Under the pieces are notes generated by a model that did no database searches, had not been told where the DNA came from, and saw nothing but the letters and a program-made list of their open reading frames with translations. A stretch of 64,000 nt of DNA, from NCBI GenBank assembly GCA_963971285.1, contig OZ020261.1, positions 3,348,001 to 3,412,000 of the forward strand, in the 5' to 3' direction. Positions 52,370 to 63,965 of the stretch are shown piece after piece. Source of the DNA: Astropecten irregularis. Taxonomy: Eukaryota > Echinodermata > Asteroidea > Paxillosida > Astropectinidae. Positions within the stretch are counted from its first letter, which is position 1; the number at the start of each line of letters is the position of its first letter. Made by a program: the position numbers and the translations under genes.

Positions 52370-53760
52370 CAACTTTTGCTGTGGTCTCCCATGTTGTGCT
52401 AGATAAGCCAAAAACGGTGAGGTCACATTTCAGGACATCCTTGTAGCGCAGTCTTGGTCAACCGCGAGATCGGGCAGCATCAGCAAGCTCACCGTAAAGG
52501 ATGTCCTTGGGGATGCATCCATCATCTTGTCTGTAGACGTGTCCAACCCACCGAAGACGACGCTGTCTCAACAAAGTGAACATATCTGTTGCCCCAGTGA
52601 GCTGCAAGATTGTAATATTTGGGATGTGGTCACGCCAGGAGATGCTCAAAATGGAGCGTAAGCAACGGAAGTGGAAGGAGTTGAGATGGCGTTCTTGACA
52701 ACGGTACGTGGTCCATGACTTGCAGCAGTACAACAGCACGCTAAGCACACAGGCCTCGTAGACGCAGGTCTTCATTTTGATGGAGAGATCTCTGTTGCTC
52801 CAGACACGCTGGCGAATCTGTCCAAATGTGGTTGCAGCTTTCCCAATGCAGTATTCCAGTTCAGCATCAAGGGAGTTGGTGTGATGGTAGAACCAAGGTA
52901 AGCAAACTTTATACCAACCACACCCAGGGTTGACCTATTGATGGAAATTGATGGATGAGCTAGGGATTCCTGCGAGAGAGCAACCGACTTGCTGGGGTTG
53001 ATCTTCAAGCCGAACTCTGAGCAAGCATTGGCGAAGGTGTTACATAGAGACTGGAGCTTTGTGTCTTTGTAGAGGGTGTTAATGTTTGCATCTTTTAAGT
53101 CCTGTGGGAGACATCGAGAGTGCCAGCACAGCTGGAAGATGTTGCACAGCTCAGCCATGAGAGCAGCTCCACCACATTTTCAAATTTCATTTGTTGTTCT
53201 TTAGCCCACCAATAAGCACGTTTTACTGCAGCCAAGGTGATGTCACTGTCAAGCTCATGCAGGATGGGAAGACATGGAAGAGAGTCCAGTGCGTCAGTGC
53301 TCACTACAGCATCGACAGGATAGAGCGAGCTGAAATGCTCTGCCCAATGATGAAGCTGTGTAGAGGGATCAATGGGGACTTCACCTACAGCCGACAGCAG
53401 TGGGGCACTCTTCTTTGGGGTAGGGCCTATTACTTCTTTGATGACGGAGTACAGACCACGTAGATCCCCTTAGTCGGCGCAGTGTTGGATGCGAGTGCTG
53501 AGATCAGACCAGTAGCGACACAGGGCAGTATGTGTCAAGTGCTGGACGTTTCTCTTAGCGGCACAAAGTGCAGACTTGGAGGAGTGTGTTTGGAGCACGG
53601 AGGCTTTCATCTTGCATTATCATCAGCATTTACCACGAAACCAGTCGGGTTGTGTTCGAGTTCGATGACCAAAAGCGGAGAGAGCACAGTTCATGATGGT
53701 GAGCTTAAACCTGGACCATGCAGGACCAGGGCAATTTGGTGAAGGAGATGAGTAAAGCTA
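52370..53760 (-). pseudogene. LINE (non-LTR) reverse transcriptase fragment with core deleted
   Basis: Minus-strand reading from 53760 gives DLRGLYSVIKEVIGP, HWAEHFSSLY, ALDSLPCLPILHELD, then LPQDLKDANINTLYKD. It next jumps directly to FANACSEFGLKINPSK, skipping the catalytic palm with its YxDD-type box. The C-terminal part VLSVLLYCCKSWTTYR, RQRRLRWVGHVYRQDDG and PKDILYGEL is well kept. The tail is like RTE/I-type elements; the clade is not assigned. The 5' end and endonuclease are absent. Confidence 0.82.
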
Positions 53761-54949
53761 TTCATTGAGGAGATCCTGAAACTTGGTGACACAGTTGATG
53801 TCTGTATGTACGCTTCTTGCCTACACGTGATTGAGACTTTATTTAGCCGGTGCAAGTTTGGTTTGAAATCATGGCTATTACATGTTCGTAGAAACCAGTT
53901 GTGGAAGCTTTAAGATGGCCATGCTGACTGCGTGGGGCATGCATTGTGTGTCATGTTTACGTCATTCTTCAATGCGATTGTCGCTTATCTGCTTATTCAG
54001 AAAATGTAAAACTACATGTAGGGCCTATGTAAAAATTGTGTTTCCTCTGGGCCGAATTGGACAAAATAACAGACTGAAATTGAGTCAGTTTCCCCTATGG
54101 TTATTTGATGATTATATTGATCAAAAAGCCGCATCCTCTTGGAGTTATTCCCCCATGTACTATTTCTCAGGTTGCAGCATTGTTAATGCCGCAGGTATCT
54201 TACACCACGTTTACACTAAATCCACCTAGGAGGATTCAATCCGGCAACCACAGGGGATGGGGGGATTATCCCTGTCGCATTTACACTCCATCCTGATCTG
54301 CATTCAATTCTCCTTCCATACCGGAAGAGCACTGCCATAGGTCATTGTGGAAGGTTAATGGGCGCACGCTTTCAAACCATGTTTATTTCTGAACATATCA
54401 CATACCACTTTGCGAGTTTGACAAATTGATGATCTAATGCATATTTCTGTTCTGGTCCTCCGGCCCCTTATTTTGTTGCAACTTCGGCAGAGACGCAAGC
54501 AACGGATGATGATCATGGATGGGATTCGTGTCACCGACACGATGAATTGCCACGATGAATGGCCTACAAGTCCGATAGCCCGGGGCAATCAAGTTTAGCC
54601 TCGGGCAATTAGAATTCAGACTTGCTCTGCTCGTTGGGTGAGTCAAGAAAAACCTACCTGCATCAGTAAAATAATTGCTTAACATCAGTTATAATTTCAA
54701 TATGATAACAAAATATTCCAGTCGTGTTTAAGTCAGAAGTGCCAATTTCACCCACATTTTCCCATACATGTACATTATACAATACCATTCTCTCAGCTGA
54801 TTGGGGTTTCCTACATACATGTACACAGTGTATATGTCCAAATACAGCATGCACTATTGGCTGAGAGCGTGTTTTTTTTTCAGAGCGATTGTAAACCAAT
54901 CAGAATGAAAGTTCTTACACATGAAAAATGCTCCAACAGTACACAGTCC
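53761..54949. other. No gene seen
   Basis: Unassigned DNA with no convincing frames or terminal repeats. Confidence 0.4.
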
Positions 54950-55078
54950 TAGTCGTGGATCAAGACGTTGTTGCTTTGGATACTCTTTGGGTCTGTGCGT
55001 ACATGTATGTGTGTGCGGGTAATTGGTTCATGCATTCGAGTATCAACAGCAACGTCGTCTTGAACCAAGACCTACGAG
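54950..55078. repeat. Small foldback GATCAAGACG..TTGCT
   Basis: TCAAGACGTTGTTGCTTTGG and, inverted, CAACAGCAACGTCGTCTTGA about 55 bp apart, with flanking GATACTC/GAGTATC pairing. Confidence 0.5.
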
Positions 55079-55373
55079 GCCCCTAATTGCTGCACCACGT
55101 GCGTTCATCCCGCTGTTCTGCGTGTACGTGTAATGTACATGTATGCTTGCTAAAAAAGGTGTGCATCTCTGTGTTTTGTAAGGGGGTTTCGTCATCTTTC
55201 ATGTTATACAGTATAAATGATGAACAGCAACGGCAATAAGTCTGTCTAGTGATTTTGTTTTCCTTACACAATTAAAATGTGCCTAAATTGATGAATTGTT
55301 GACACACTATTGCACACATTTACGGTTTTACTATGTACAGTACATGCATGCCACAGGTCTAGAAAATAATTTC

Positions 55374-55406
55374 AGGTCTAGTAACAATGATTCAGTTACT
55401 AGACCT
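55374..55406. repeat. Hairpin AGGTCTAGTAAC
   Basis: Perfect 12-bp arms AGGTCTAGTAAC and GTTACTAGACCT around nine bases. Confidence 0.7.
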
Positions 55407-55874
55407 GCTTTACATTGCATTTTTTCACGAAATTCGAGCCCTGAGTATACAAGCTTAGTAACAGGATTAAAACTGCACGTGTACGTCCCTGAAAAAAACT
55501 AAGAGTCTTAGTGCAACAGGCTATGTCTTTTTATGTGGACATAGTGGAGAGCAAAGACAATATAGTGCTACGCGCAAGATGGATAACTGACTATAGGGCG
55601 CGTGGTAATTCGCATGGAGGTCGCCATTCTCCATACCAATTATACACGATCCGCCATTTTGGTGTGCAACTGGTGAGTAGTTTGTACACGGGACATATGG
55701 AGGCTGGATGCTTTATCAAAGAAAAGAGGAGTGTTAGGCAAATTTTTGGTCCGGATTCGATTAAAACTATTGTTTATTGTAAAGAGAAATATTTGACATT
55801 TGTGTGAAGCAGCTGAAAATGAAAACGGCGATTTTTTGTGGTTTTCTGGACCTACTTTTGCAAGTCGCTCATAT

Positions 55875-55995
55875 CATGCTATGGAAACTCTGTACGTGAA
55901 GTGCCCGCCCAACACCAGAATGGTGTCCATGGCGATTACGCGTTTCAGTGGAGAGTTCCCCATCTTGCGCATAGCGCTATATAATCTTTGGTGGA
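55875..55995 (+). repeat. Dispersed repeat, first copy
   Basis: CATGCTATGGAAACTCTGTA, CGCCCAACACCAGAATGG, GATTACGCGTTTCAG and GCGCTATA match the copy at 63842-63965 in direct orientation with scattered differences. Confidence 0.75.
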
Positions 55996-57940
55996 GGGTG
56001 TGTGTGTCGCTTGGGTGACTTTTGCAGCAAGGTTCCTTACGCATGCACACTGTAATGCAAATGTAGGTAAACAGAGGTAAGTTGTTTTCTGCACACAATA
56101 ACTGTGACTCACATTTCTGGCAGGCCAACTTGTGATTGTCCCTGGTGCAGCTTGGCAGTGTAGAACAAGCGTGGGCTTTGGCTGCACTGCTTTTGAAAGA
56201 GAATAAACAACCAATTAGTCACATGTTAAAACGACAAGAGAACATTGCAATGATTCTGCATTATCTCGCATTTCAGATCATTGTCCTTTGTTTTGATCAC
56301 TTTTATTTTATCTTTGGCTTACTGTGGAGCAGAAATAGAGTAAAAAAGATTGGAATGTATTCTACATAGAAGGGGATATAGGCTACCTTTCAGACATATT
56401 TTAAAATACAAATGCAATTTTTAGAAATCAACATTTTTTACCACACAAATGCATTTCCAAATCCCAATTAACGACTGAACCTTCAAAATTTTTCCCAACC
56501 ATTTTTTATAGGAATTCATTTTATAGGAATTCATTTCTTGAGTTTTAGTAGCCTTACTTAAATTGAGTTCATTCAATCAAGTTGAGTCGAGTCAAGTCAT
56601 TTATCCTTCAGGACTCAAGTCAGACTCAAGTCAAGTCATTGACTCGAGTCATTACAACCTGCACATAACAGCAGGGTTGACCATGTGCCCCCCTGGCATT
56701 GTGTTTGGCATTGTACGTCCAAACTGTGGCACTGTTGCTCTGGATTAAGCCCGCTGACCCAGGACATGAAGATATCCATCCTTCAAATTTAAGCTGGCTG
56801 ACCAAGACATAGTTTGGATGGACTCAAGAATTATCTTCTGCATATGTTCAAGCGACCTCTCAAGATGCTTCACCTGGATTTCAAGATGCTGGTGACCGTC
56901 TGAGCATTACATTATGTTCAAAGTACTTTCACGGTGATTATCACCGTGAAAGCACAGTGAAAAAATTTTCCACCGTGTTTTCATGGCAAATTGCATAAAC
57001 ATGGTTTCACGGGGTGTGCTCGTTCACAGTGACATACACATGTACATGTAATATTTGCTGCATGCATGCTGCAACGTGCGTGATACCAGTCGTGGAAGCT
57101 TCACAATAGGCGATGGTGCAGTGTGCCCACAGACATAAATAACCTATAGACAGACAGCAGAGGGCGCAAATGCATAATTAAGGAAAATACGCCATTGTAA
57201 ACGACTATGCGCAAACTTGGACGTCACGGTGCTCGTGGCGCACATAAACAATGATTTTATTTTATAATGCATATATCTGAGTGGTAAAAACTATGCTGCA
57301 TTTTTCAAACAATTTGTTCTTCGACTTGATTTAAGCTTCGAAGTTTACAGCCGTGGATTGAAAACATTAAATCCTAGTACATTTTTTAAAACATGTATGT
57401 AGATGTTCTCCTGTTTGTTTACTTTTATTTAGACTACTGGCGGGTAATGTTTTCTTCTTTCAGCAATAAATGATACTGTAGGAAATTCAAGGCAAATTCC
57501 ATAAATGAACTTGTCAAGAAGCATGGCAACAAATACTTACCAATAAATCCAATGTGGCTGCAGCTGGTAAACTGTTGATTCTCAGTCATCAACTGCATCA
57601 GACAGAGAATGTGCACATCATAACCAAGCACCACAATCTGTAGCAACCTACATGTAGCAAGCAGATATCCAGATGACAATGAAACATCTTTCTATACATG
57701 TGTACATGTATTGCATCCATCTAATTTACCGTAATACTAGGGCCTATATCTGGAAGGCACTGGGTCATACCAAACTTATCCTGTCAGCCTGTCTGAAGCT
57801 AATGGGTGTTCTATTATGGACATAAGATGCGTACTACCACAAAAGTGCTGAAGACTGATCTTCTTGTGCATGTAAAAACCTGCCAACATTGTCTCTGTCA
57901 ACCACTCTTAAAGGTAATATCATACTTTGTGTTGCAGCCT
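55996..57940. other. No gene seen; small repeats
   Basis: Contains a degenerate GACTCAAGTCA tandem run at 56575-56655, a perfect palindrome TTTCACGGTGAT/ATCACCGTGAAA at 56928-56953, and the left end of a TTAAAGG-type MITE (copy G, 57908-57930) cut off before the next element. Confidence 0.5.
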
Positions 57941-59003
57941 TGGTACTAGTCTAGATTGCTAGACGTAGTTAGCGTAATGCGCGATAACCCGCCACCACGA
58001 GAGGGCGTATCATGACAATCCGCTAGCAACGCACGAGTGCACGACTACTAACTTGGACTTCGATAACTACGTCTAGACGAACTCTAATTATTTCCCCCCG
58101 AAAACGGGGGGAAACTAATGCGCGTGCACGATATTGTTGAATAATTTGCGCTCCACACATGCGCACACATGCCACGAAAATTCAAAATAGCCAGGTACGC
58201 GGCCTCTGTTACTGGGCAAGGGCCGACACACTACACGACTGACTTCTTCTTCTTTTCTCTCTCTGGTTGACATTCGGGAATCTATTATTACAGAGGCCGG
58301 GGCTACTAGGTGTTGCTAGGAAAATAATGCTCTCTACAAATCCAGTTGGCAGGGTAATTTTTAAGTTGTCGCTGTATAGCACAACACGTGTAAACAGATT
58401 AGTGCTACACCTGTCTCAGCGGACGGGACCATAATTAGTGCGTGTTGAGCTTACCGTTACCAAAAGAAAACTCTCCTGTGAAATAATATGCTAACCGAAA
58501 CCCAAAAAAAGTCTGCTACCGTCAGCGAAGAATTTTTGCTTACGGCAACGGATTCCATGAACAAAATTGGACCCAGTACTTCAACTAGTACTCCCTAGCG
58601 CTATAAAATCTTTGCTTATTACGCACGTGTACTGTGTCTTATTTCTCCATGGTACAATCATGGACGATACCTCCGTGGTACAATCGAATATTGAATATTC
58701 TGTACAATTCTACAGTAGGCCTACTACGTACGTATGTAACTATGTAAGGCAGCGAGGGGAGTCAGGGGATAAGATACATGAATATGCATTGTTTGGCGTT
58801 ATTATGCAGGCGAGTGTCATATATTAGGCAAAGTAGGTGCGCGCGCATACGGTAAAAATTCAGAGTTCGTCTATACATAGTTATCGAAGTCCAAGTTAGT
58901 AGTCGTGCACTTGTGCGTCGCTAGCGGATGGTCATGATACGCCCTCTCGTGGTGGCGGGTTATCGCGCATAACGATAACTACGTCTAGCAATCTAGAATA
59001 CCT
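57941..59003. mobile_element. 1.06-kb element with about 150-bp inverted ends
   Basis: The left end CTAGATTGCTAGACGTAGTT, GCGCGATAACCCGCCACCAC, GAGAGGGCGTATCATGAC is inverted at 58860-59000 with few changes. The 750-bp interior has no coding sequence. The flank CCTTG appears on both sides (57938-57942 and 59001-59005), a possible short target duplication. Confidence 0.78.
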
Positions 59004-59027
59004 TGATACATGTAAGGTTAATCGCTA

Positions 59028-59100
59028 ACAGGTCAACTCGCCTCCTCACCCCTTACCAACTGAACCCCCCCCCCCCCCCCACACACACACACACAACCCA
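59028..59100. repeat. Poly-C/CA microsatellite beside a GCGAGTTGACC-type unit
   Basis: AGGTCAACTCGCC and CCCCTTACCAACTGA are followed by about 18 C and (CA)n. The first part is the inverse of the unit repeated at 59590-59715. Confidence 0.7.
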
Positions 59101-59499
59101 AACGACTTTACCCCTGGATGACTTTTTTAAAATTGTTTTCTCATTATGGCGATGTTTCTGAGTTTTTTTGACTTTTTGAGATGTAATAAATATTATTATT
59201 CTTTTTGGAAAAAATTCCACTGATGACCATTACGGAAAAAGGAGTTAACTTATTGGATACAAATTATGATGAACTTCAATCTCAGGTGTGGAAAACTGGG
59301 GTAGCATATCTGAAAAGTGAGTTTTACAGGGTTTTTTTTACCTACAAATTGTACACTTCCAATACAGCGGCAGCCATTTTCCTCAAAACGCCCTCTGTTG
59401 GTCCCATAGAGTTGTGCACAAATTATGGTCATCAGTTGAATTCTTTCCTTATTTTTTTATTCTATTATGCCTTTAAAGCCTTTTCTTTACTGTTTTGTT

Positions 59500-59575
59500 T
59501 TAAAGGTCATATCATACTCTGGTTTTTATCAAAGAAATACAGATTCATGGGCATAAATCTCAAGACAGATACAGG
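59500..59575. mobile_element. TTAAAGG-type MITE, copy E (left part only)
   Basis: TTAAAGGTCATATCATACTC to CAAGACAGATACAG, then breaks into a G-rich repeat. Confidence 0.72.
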
Positions 59576-59584
59576 AGTCAGCCT

Positions 59585-59720
59585 GGGGCAAGTCAGCCAG
59601 GGGGTGAGTTACGAAAGGCCGAGTCGGGGGGAGGGGGGGAGGGTGCGAGTTGGCAAGGGCGCAGATTGGTAAGGGGCGAGTCGGTAAGCGGTGAGTCGGA
59701 CAGGGAGCAAGTTGACCTAT
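59585..59720. repeat. Degenerate G-rich minisatellite
   Basis: Imperfect repeats of GGTAAGGGGCGAGTCG about 13-17 bp long (GTTGGCAAGGGCGCAG, TTGGTAAGGGGCGAG, TCGGTAAGCGGTGAG), ending AAGTTGACCT. Confidence 0.65.
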
Positions 59721-62226
59721 ACACCCTATTTGGATGATCGTACAAACATGAGTGCCTTGTATGTTTTCTTTGTTTGGCTCTGCGTATTGTTGTTGAGTTA
59801 CTTCCTGCAAAACATGTACGAGGGCTGAGCTCGGACACTACTTTGGCAGTGGACACTCTTTTCCTTACTCCATGATTTACTTAGCAAGACAAGGGTCAAA
59901 TCAGTGGCCCCAAATAGTAGCCCTCCCCCCCCCCCAGTTCAATCATCAAAGCCAAAATTTAAATAAAACTAGAATGTGCTTGTACTGTTTGCCAAATCTT
60001 AGAAATGCATTTAACGTTTCAAATAAATGTCATACTGCACTGCCGCTGACTGTTAAAGTAGATATGTTGCAACGAATCTACAAATTCGACGAAACTATCA
60101 TAAACGCCCTCTATCATCCAATTCTTACTTTTGGTGCCGAATTTGCAAATCTGTTAAGTAGACTCGCTGCCAGTCCATTGACGATATTAGGTACATGGAA
60201 AATATGGCCAGCACCCTTAGCATGCTCAGCGGCAACGAGAAGTTTTGGCAATGCTGCATGCATGTAACCTCACAGTTTGACTGTCAACCAGTCTATATCA
60301 TAATTATTGATGGTGCTAGCAGAATGAACTTGAATACCTTCAAATTATTAAATCCATAGTTGTTTTTTGTCACAGATCTAACAAACAACAACCACATAAA
60401 CCAACAGACTGGAATCCGACGATTCCAAGATTCTGGGCACACTAAGTTAGGCCTAGGCCTATACAGTATTCATTCAAATTAAATTTGAATAGCGTTAATC
60501 CTTTCCTAGGCTAAGTTATTAATAAAGGCTAAGCCAACTTACAACAAATCTTCTTTATTACTAGCCTAGTCTGTTTGTCATTAATTAGTTTTAAACCTAG
60601 GCATATATGCTTATAGTAGCATACTAATTTATCACAAAATATTTAGGCCTACCTTGTTCTTTTCATTTTCAGTAAGCAATGGCAGCCATTTTGTTAAGCA
60701 AAACTAAGTTAGAATATCCCATTTACAATCTAGGTAAAAGTTATATTTGGGTCTTATTGGACCTTATTTATACAACAACTTTACACTAACAACACAGCAA
60801 ACTGGACTATTTAATTTTCTATACAGTACAGATGGTGATACTGTGTCAAAACATTAGACACTGCTTCCTAACAAAATCAATGATAAATACTCTGACCACA
60901 ACAGCCAAACAAAAAGAAACCCCCATTAGCTGAAAAATGGAATGACCCATGCCAATGCAGTAAATCTGAGGAACCGTGTATTGTCACTGTGCTAAGGCAA
61001 AAAATATTCCAACTAACGTTAGCGCCTACGAACCGTACCCAGACACTAAGTAACACTACAGTCTTCTCACTGGTAGGCCCTCACAGTGGTATGAACATTT
61101 ACATCAGGTCCCATACGTTTCAACAAATCAGCGCACACTTTCATTCACACAAAAATTCTGACCAAAGCTAAATTATTAGGCTAGGCTTACCATGCTTAAA
61201 ATTACAAAATGGGCAAAGGCCTATACAACATCATCATGTCAGTGTCTCAGAGTCAGAGACATTTACTCGGTGCATGGATCTACGGTTATGAAAGCAGCAC
61301 CTCTCATCTTACTCAGTTCCTTCCACAGTCCATGGGTTCCCAGTAACATTAGTCCTAACTGAAACCAAAGTTGATTCATTTAACTTACACGGCATGTAAA
61401 CATCACCAACTGGCTTTTCACATGTGGATATCCTCGAGAAAGATACACACTTTGTTGGCCGAGTCAAGTCGAATGCAACGCTGAGCTGCCCGGCCAATCC
61501 GAACATTGAACCGCGTATCTTTCCATACCTAGCCTGCTGCTGTGCATGCGTACAGTATGTGTCGTATGAGGGTACAAATTACGTGCACGTACACACATGC
61601 ACGTAGTGCGTGCGTACATGCGTACATGCGTACATGATACAGTACATTGTACGTTCTATCGTGTGCGCTCGCCCTGACTGGTAGTGGTACCGTACCACCA
61701 GTCGAGAAGTGCTGCTCAAGTGCTCATCATGACAGATTAACAGTATAAATATAGTTTGGGTTGTTAGTTTGTTATCATTCAGACTAAGATGTGACCATCG
61801 TTGCTTCATCAAATTTAGATCATTCGTCGGGCTTCAAGTCACAAACGAATAATTAAATTCACAATGAATTAAACAACATAATACTGATAAACTGGGTTTC
61901 CATTTCCACTATTTGCCATCGGGCAGGGACCTATCGCAACTAGGTTATAGTTCCACCTGACTATTTTATTTGATAAAAGGTAATTATTATAAGACAAAGG
62001 ATGGAAATAGTTCTTCTTACATGTTGGCATTTGAGACCCTGAGTGCGAAGGTAAATCAGTAGCACATGGAACAGTCAGTCAGCATGGTCAATGGTACTAG
62101 GGGAGGAAGATACAGGCTTCAACGCACGTCGATCGGTAGCAAATGCGAAAAGTATAAGCTGTACGTACGGGGTCAACTCAAAGCGTGGTATGATTTACCA
62201 AAGAAAGCAGCGCTAGTGCAGCAGCA
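59721..62226. other. No gene supported
   Basis: Unassigned DNA. A 131-codon frame at 59872-60267 has a weak LINE-like tail pattern (LRNAF..ALYHPILTFGAEF) that is too short to call. Confidence 0.4.
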
Positions 62227-62468
62227 GGGCCCTTTTCCAAACCTCGGCTTCGGCTCCGGCTCCGGCTCCGGCGCTGTCATCCATATACTGAAAATGTAGG
62301 TTGTGGCTTTTCATTGAAGCTGAAGCTCTGTTTTCTTGTTCAAAATAGAGTATCTACTTCCAAACCGTAACCAAAAGTCTCTATTTTGATACCCGTTATT
62401 CAAAAATGGAGTCACGAAATGGAGCCAAAGCCGGAGCCTGAGCCGGAGCCGAGGTTTGGAAAAGGCCC
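62227..62468. mobile_element. 242-bp MITE with GGGCC(T)TTTTCC and (GGCTCC)n ends
   Basis: GGGCCCTTTTCCAAACCTCG followed by GGCTCCGGCTCC repeats, inverted at 62420-62468. The arms pair over about 50 bases. Style resembles hAT MITEs; no clean 8-bp duplication seen. Confidence 0.72.
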
Positions 62469-62647
62469 GTGAGATCGACGCGCAGTTAGTTTGGCAGCAG
62501 TCGTAGTTGACATACTTAAAAAGCCACCACAAAGAGACAATCATTGGTAAACGGGCATCATTGTGCACGTTTTGTTCGATGTTCAAACCACTTGTACCAT
62601 TAATGCTTTGTTGTCTGTCAGCCAGATGGAAGAGTGATGTGTGTTCT

Positions 62648-62983
62648 TTAAAGGTATTACTATAAGACCTATCATACTTCACAGATTTACCTATAACTTA
62701 CAGGGTATAAACAAAGACGGTGATGGTAGAAACATACCGTTAACATTGTTCTGCCTGAAATGCTGTATTTGTCCTGAAACCAATGACCAACATTATTTTT
62801 GATCAAAAATAAAAGAGAAAATACTTAATAACTACTGTGGCCGTTTTCACTGTTTACTCCAAAAGTGGGCACCGTATGGGACTGAAGTTTTCACAGATGA
62901 CTGTTACTGTATCTTCCTTGATATTTTTGCACATGAATCTTTATTTCATTGATAAAAACCAAAGTATGATACTATACCTTTAA
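62648..62983. mobile_element. TTAAAGG-type MITE, copy F (inverted)
   Basis: Full-length copy in the opposite orientation: TGGTAGAAACATAC, GATCAAAAATAAAAGAGAAAA, CCGTATGGGACTGAAG, TGTTACTGTATCTTCCTTGA and an end CCAAAGTATGATACTATACC. Confidence 0.82.
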
Positions 62984-63283
62984 CACCTGACCTCGGGGTT
63001 TTTGTTTTCTACAACGCCGCCACTAATCATATGGTGGCATGTTAGATAATAATAACTGGCCGCCGGCGAGATACTCTACAGTGTCTCCAAAAAAGATACC
63101 CATTTTCAAAACAATTATGGAATTGTATGCTTTCAGCTATTTGAATTGTAGTCTTTTGCATTCACTATCTCACTGGGTAGATTTACTAAATTCTGAACAA
63201 TGCAATCCGTTCATGCATCACCGAGCAATTACTGATTGTTCTGAAAACTCCATTTTGCTGTCATTACAAAAGAATGACAGTAT

Positions 63284-63447
63284 ACAAATAATGAATGTTT
63301 CTGAGTGGAATGGTAAAAATAATTTCATTCGGTGACAGATGGACTGTTCCATTTCACGCGGCGAAGCCGAGTGGAATGGAACAGTCCATCTGTCACCGAA
63401 TGAAATTATTTTTTCCATTCTACGAATGTGAAACATTCATTATTTGT
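63284..63447. repeat. Long near-perfect hairpin
   Basis: Arms of about 75 bp (63284-63357 and 63371-63447) around GCGGCGAAGCCGA. Shared inner arm: CATTCGGTGACAGATGGACT and the inverse. This matches a class of GCGAAGC-loop foldbacks seen in marine animals. Confidence 0.85.
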
Positions 63448-63841
63448 TTTATATAACATCTGAGTAGATCTTTGTCATTTGATTTTGATTGGAGGATTAC
63501 ATTTTAAGAGTTAGCGAGACAAAAAAAGCTTAAAATCTTGGCAAACTAATGCTCTTATTACACGGTAACGCGCGTTGCACACCAACGCGTACGCGCGCAC
63601 GCGGTGGCAAATAAATGGAACGCCGCTTGACCAATCACGTATTAGAGTCCCTGGCGTGCAATGGTACAAATCGGATGGCACCAAAAATGCACGGTGGATG
63701 GAACAAATTTCAACGGTTGTGACGTAAGCCATGAATTGGTCTATTTATCAAATATCACGTGACATACAATCCTCCAATCAAATGACAAGGATCTACTAAG
63801 GTGTTATCATAGAGTTAAATAACTCTATGGGTGTTATATAA
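63448..63841. mobile_element. Element with GTTATATAACA-type inverted ends
   Basis: The left end GTTTTATATAACATCTGAGT, AGATCTTTGTCATTTGATT and GATTGGAGGATT is inverted at 63767-63841, which has an extra hairpin ATAGAGTTAAATAACTCTAT. The interior (about 260 bp) is CpG-rich with ACGCGCG runs; no coding sequence. Confidence 0.7.
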
Positions 63842-63965
63842 CATGCTATGGAAACTCCGTACGTGGAGCGCCCGCCCAACACCAGAATGGCGCCCATGTC
63901 GATTACGCGTTTCAGGGAGAGTTCCCTATCTTACGCGTAGCGCTATACAGTATAATCTTTGCTGG
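63842..63965 (+). repeat. Dispersed repeat, second copy
   Basis: Direct copy of 55875-55995, starting right at the border of the preceding element and continuing towards the end of the window. Confidence 0.75.

Noticed and set aside
55511..55807. 98-codon frame
   Set aside because: No domain recognised and no splice or promoter support.
59872..60267. 131-codon frame as a LINE fragment
   Set aside because: Only a short pattern similar to LINE tails; too weak without a search.
62066..62299. 77-codon frame ending in Gly-Ser repeats
   Set aside because: The Gly-Ser part is the GGCTCC arm of a MITE.
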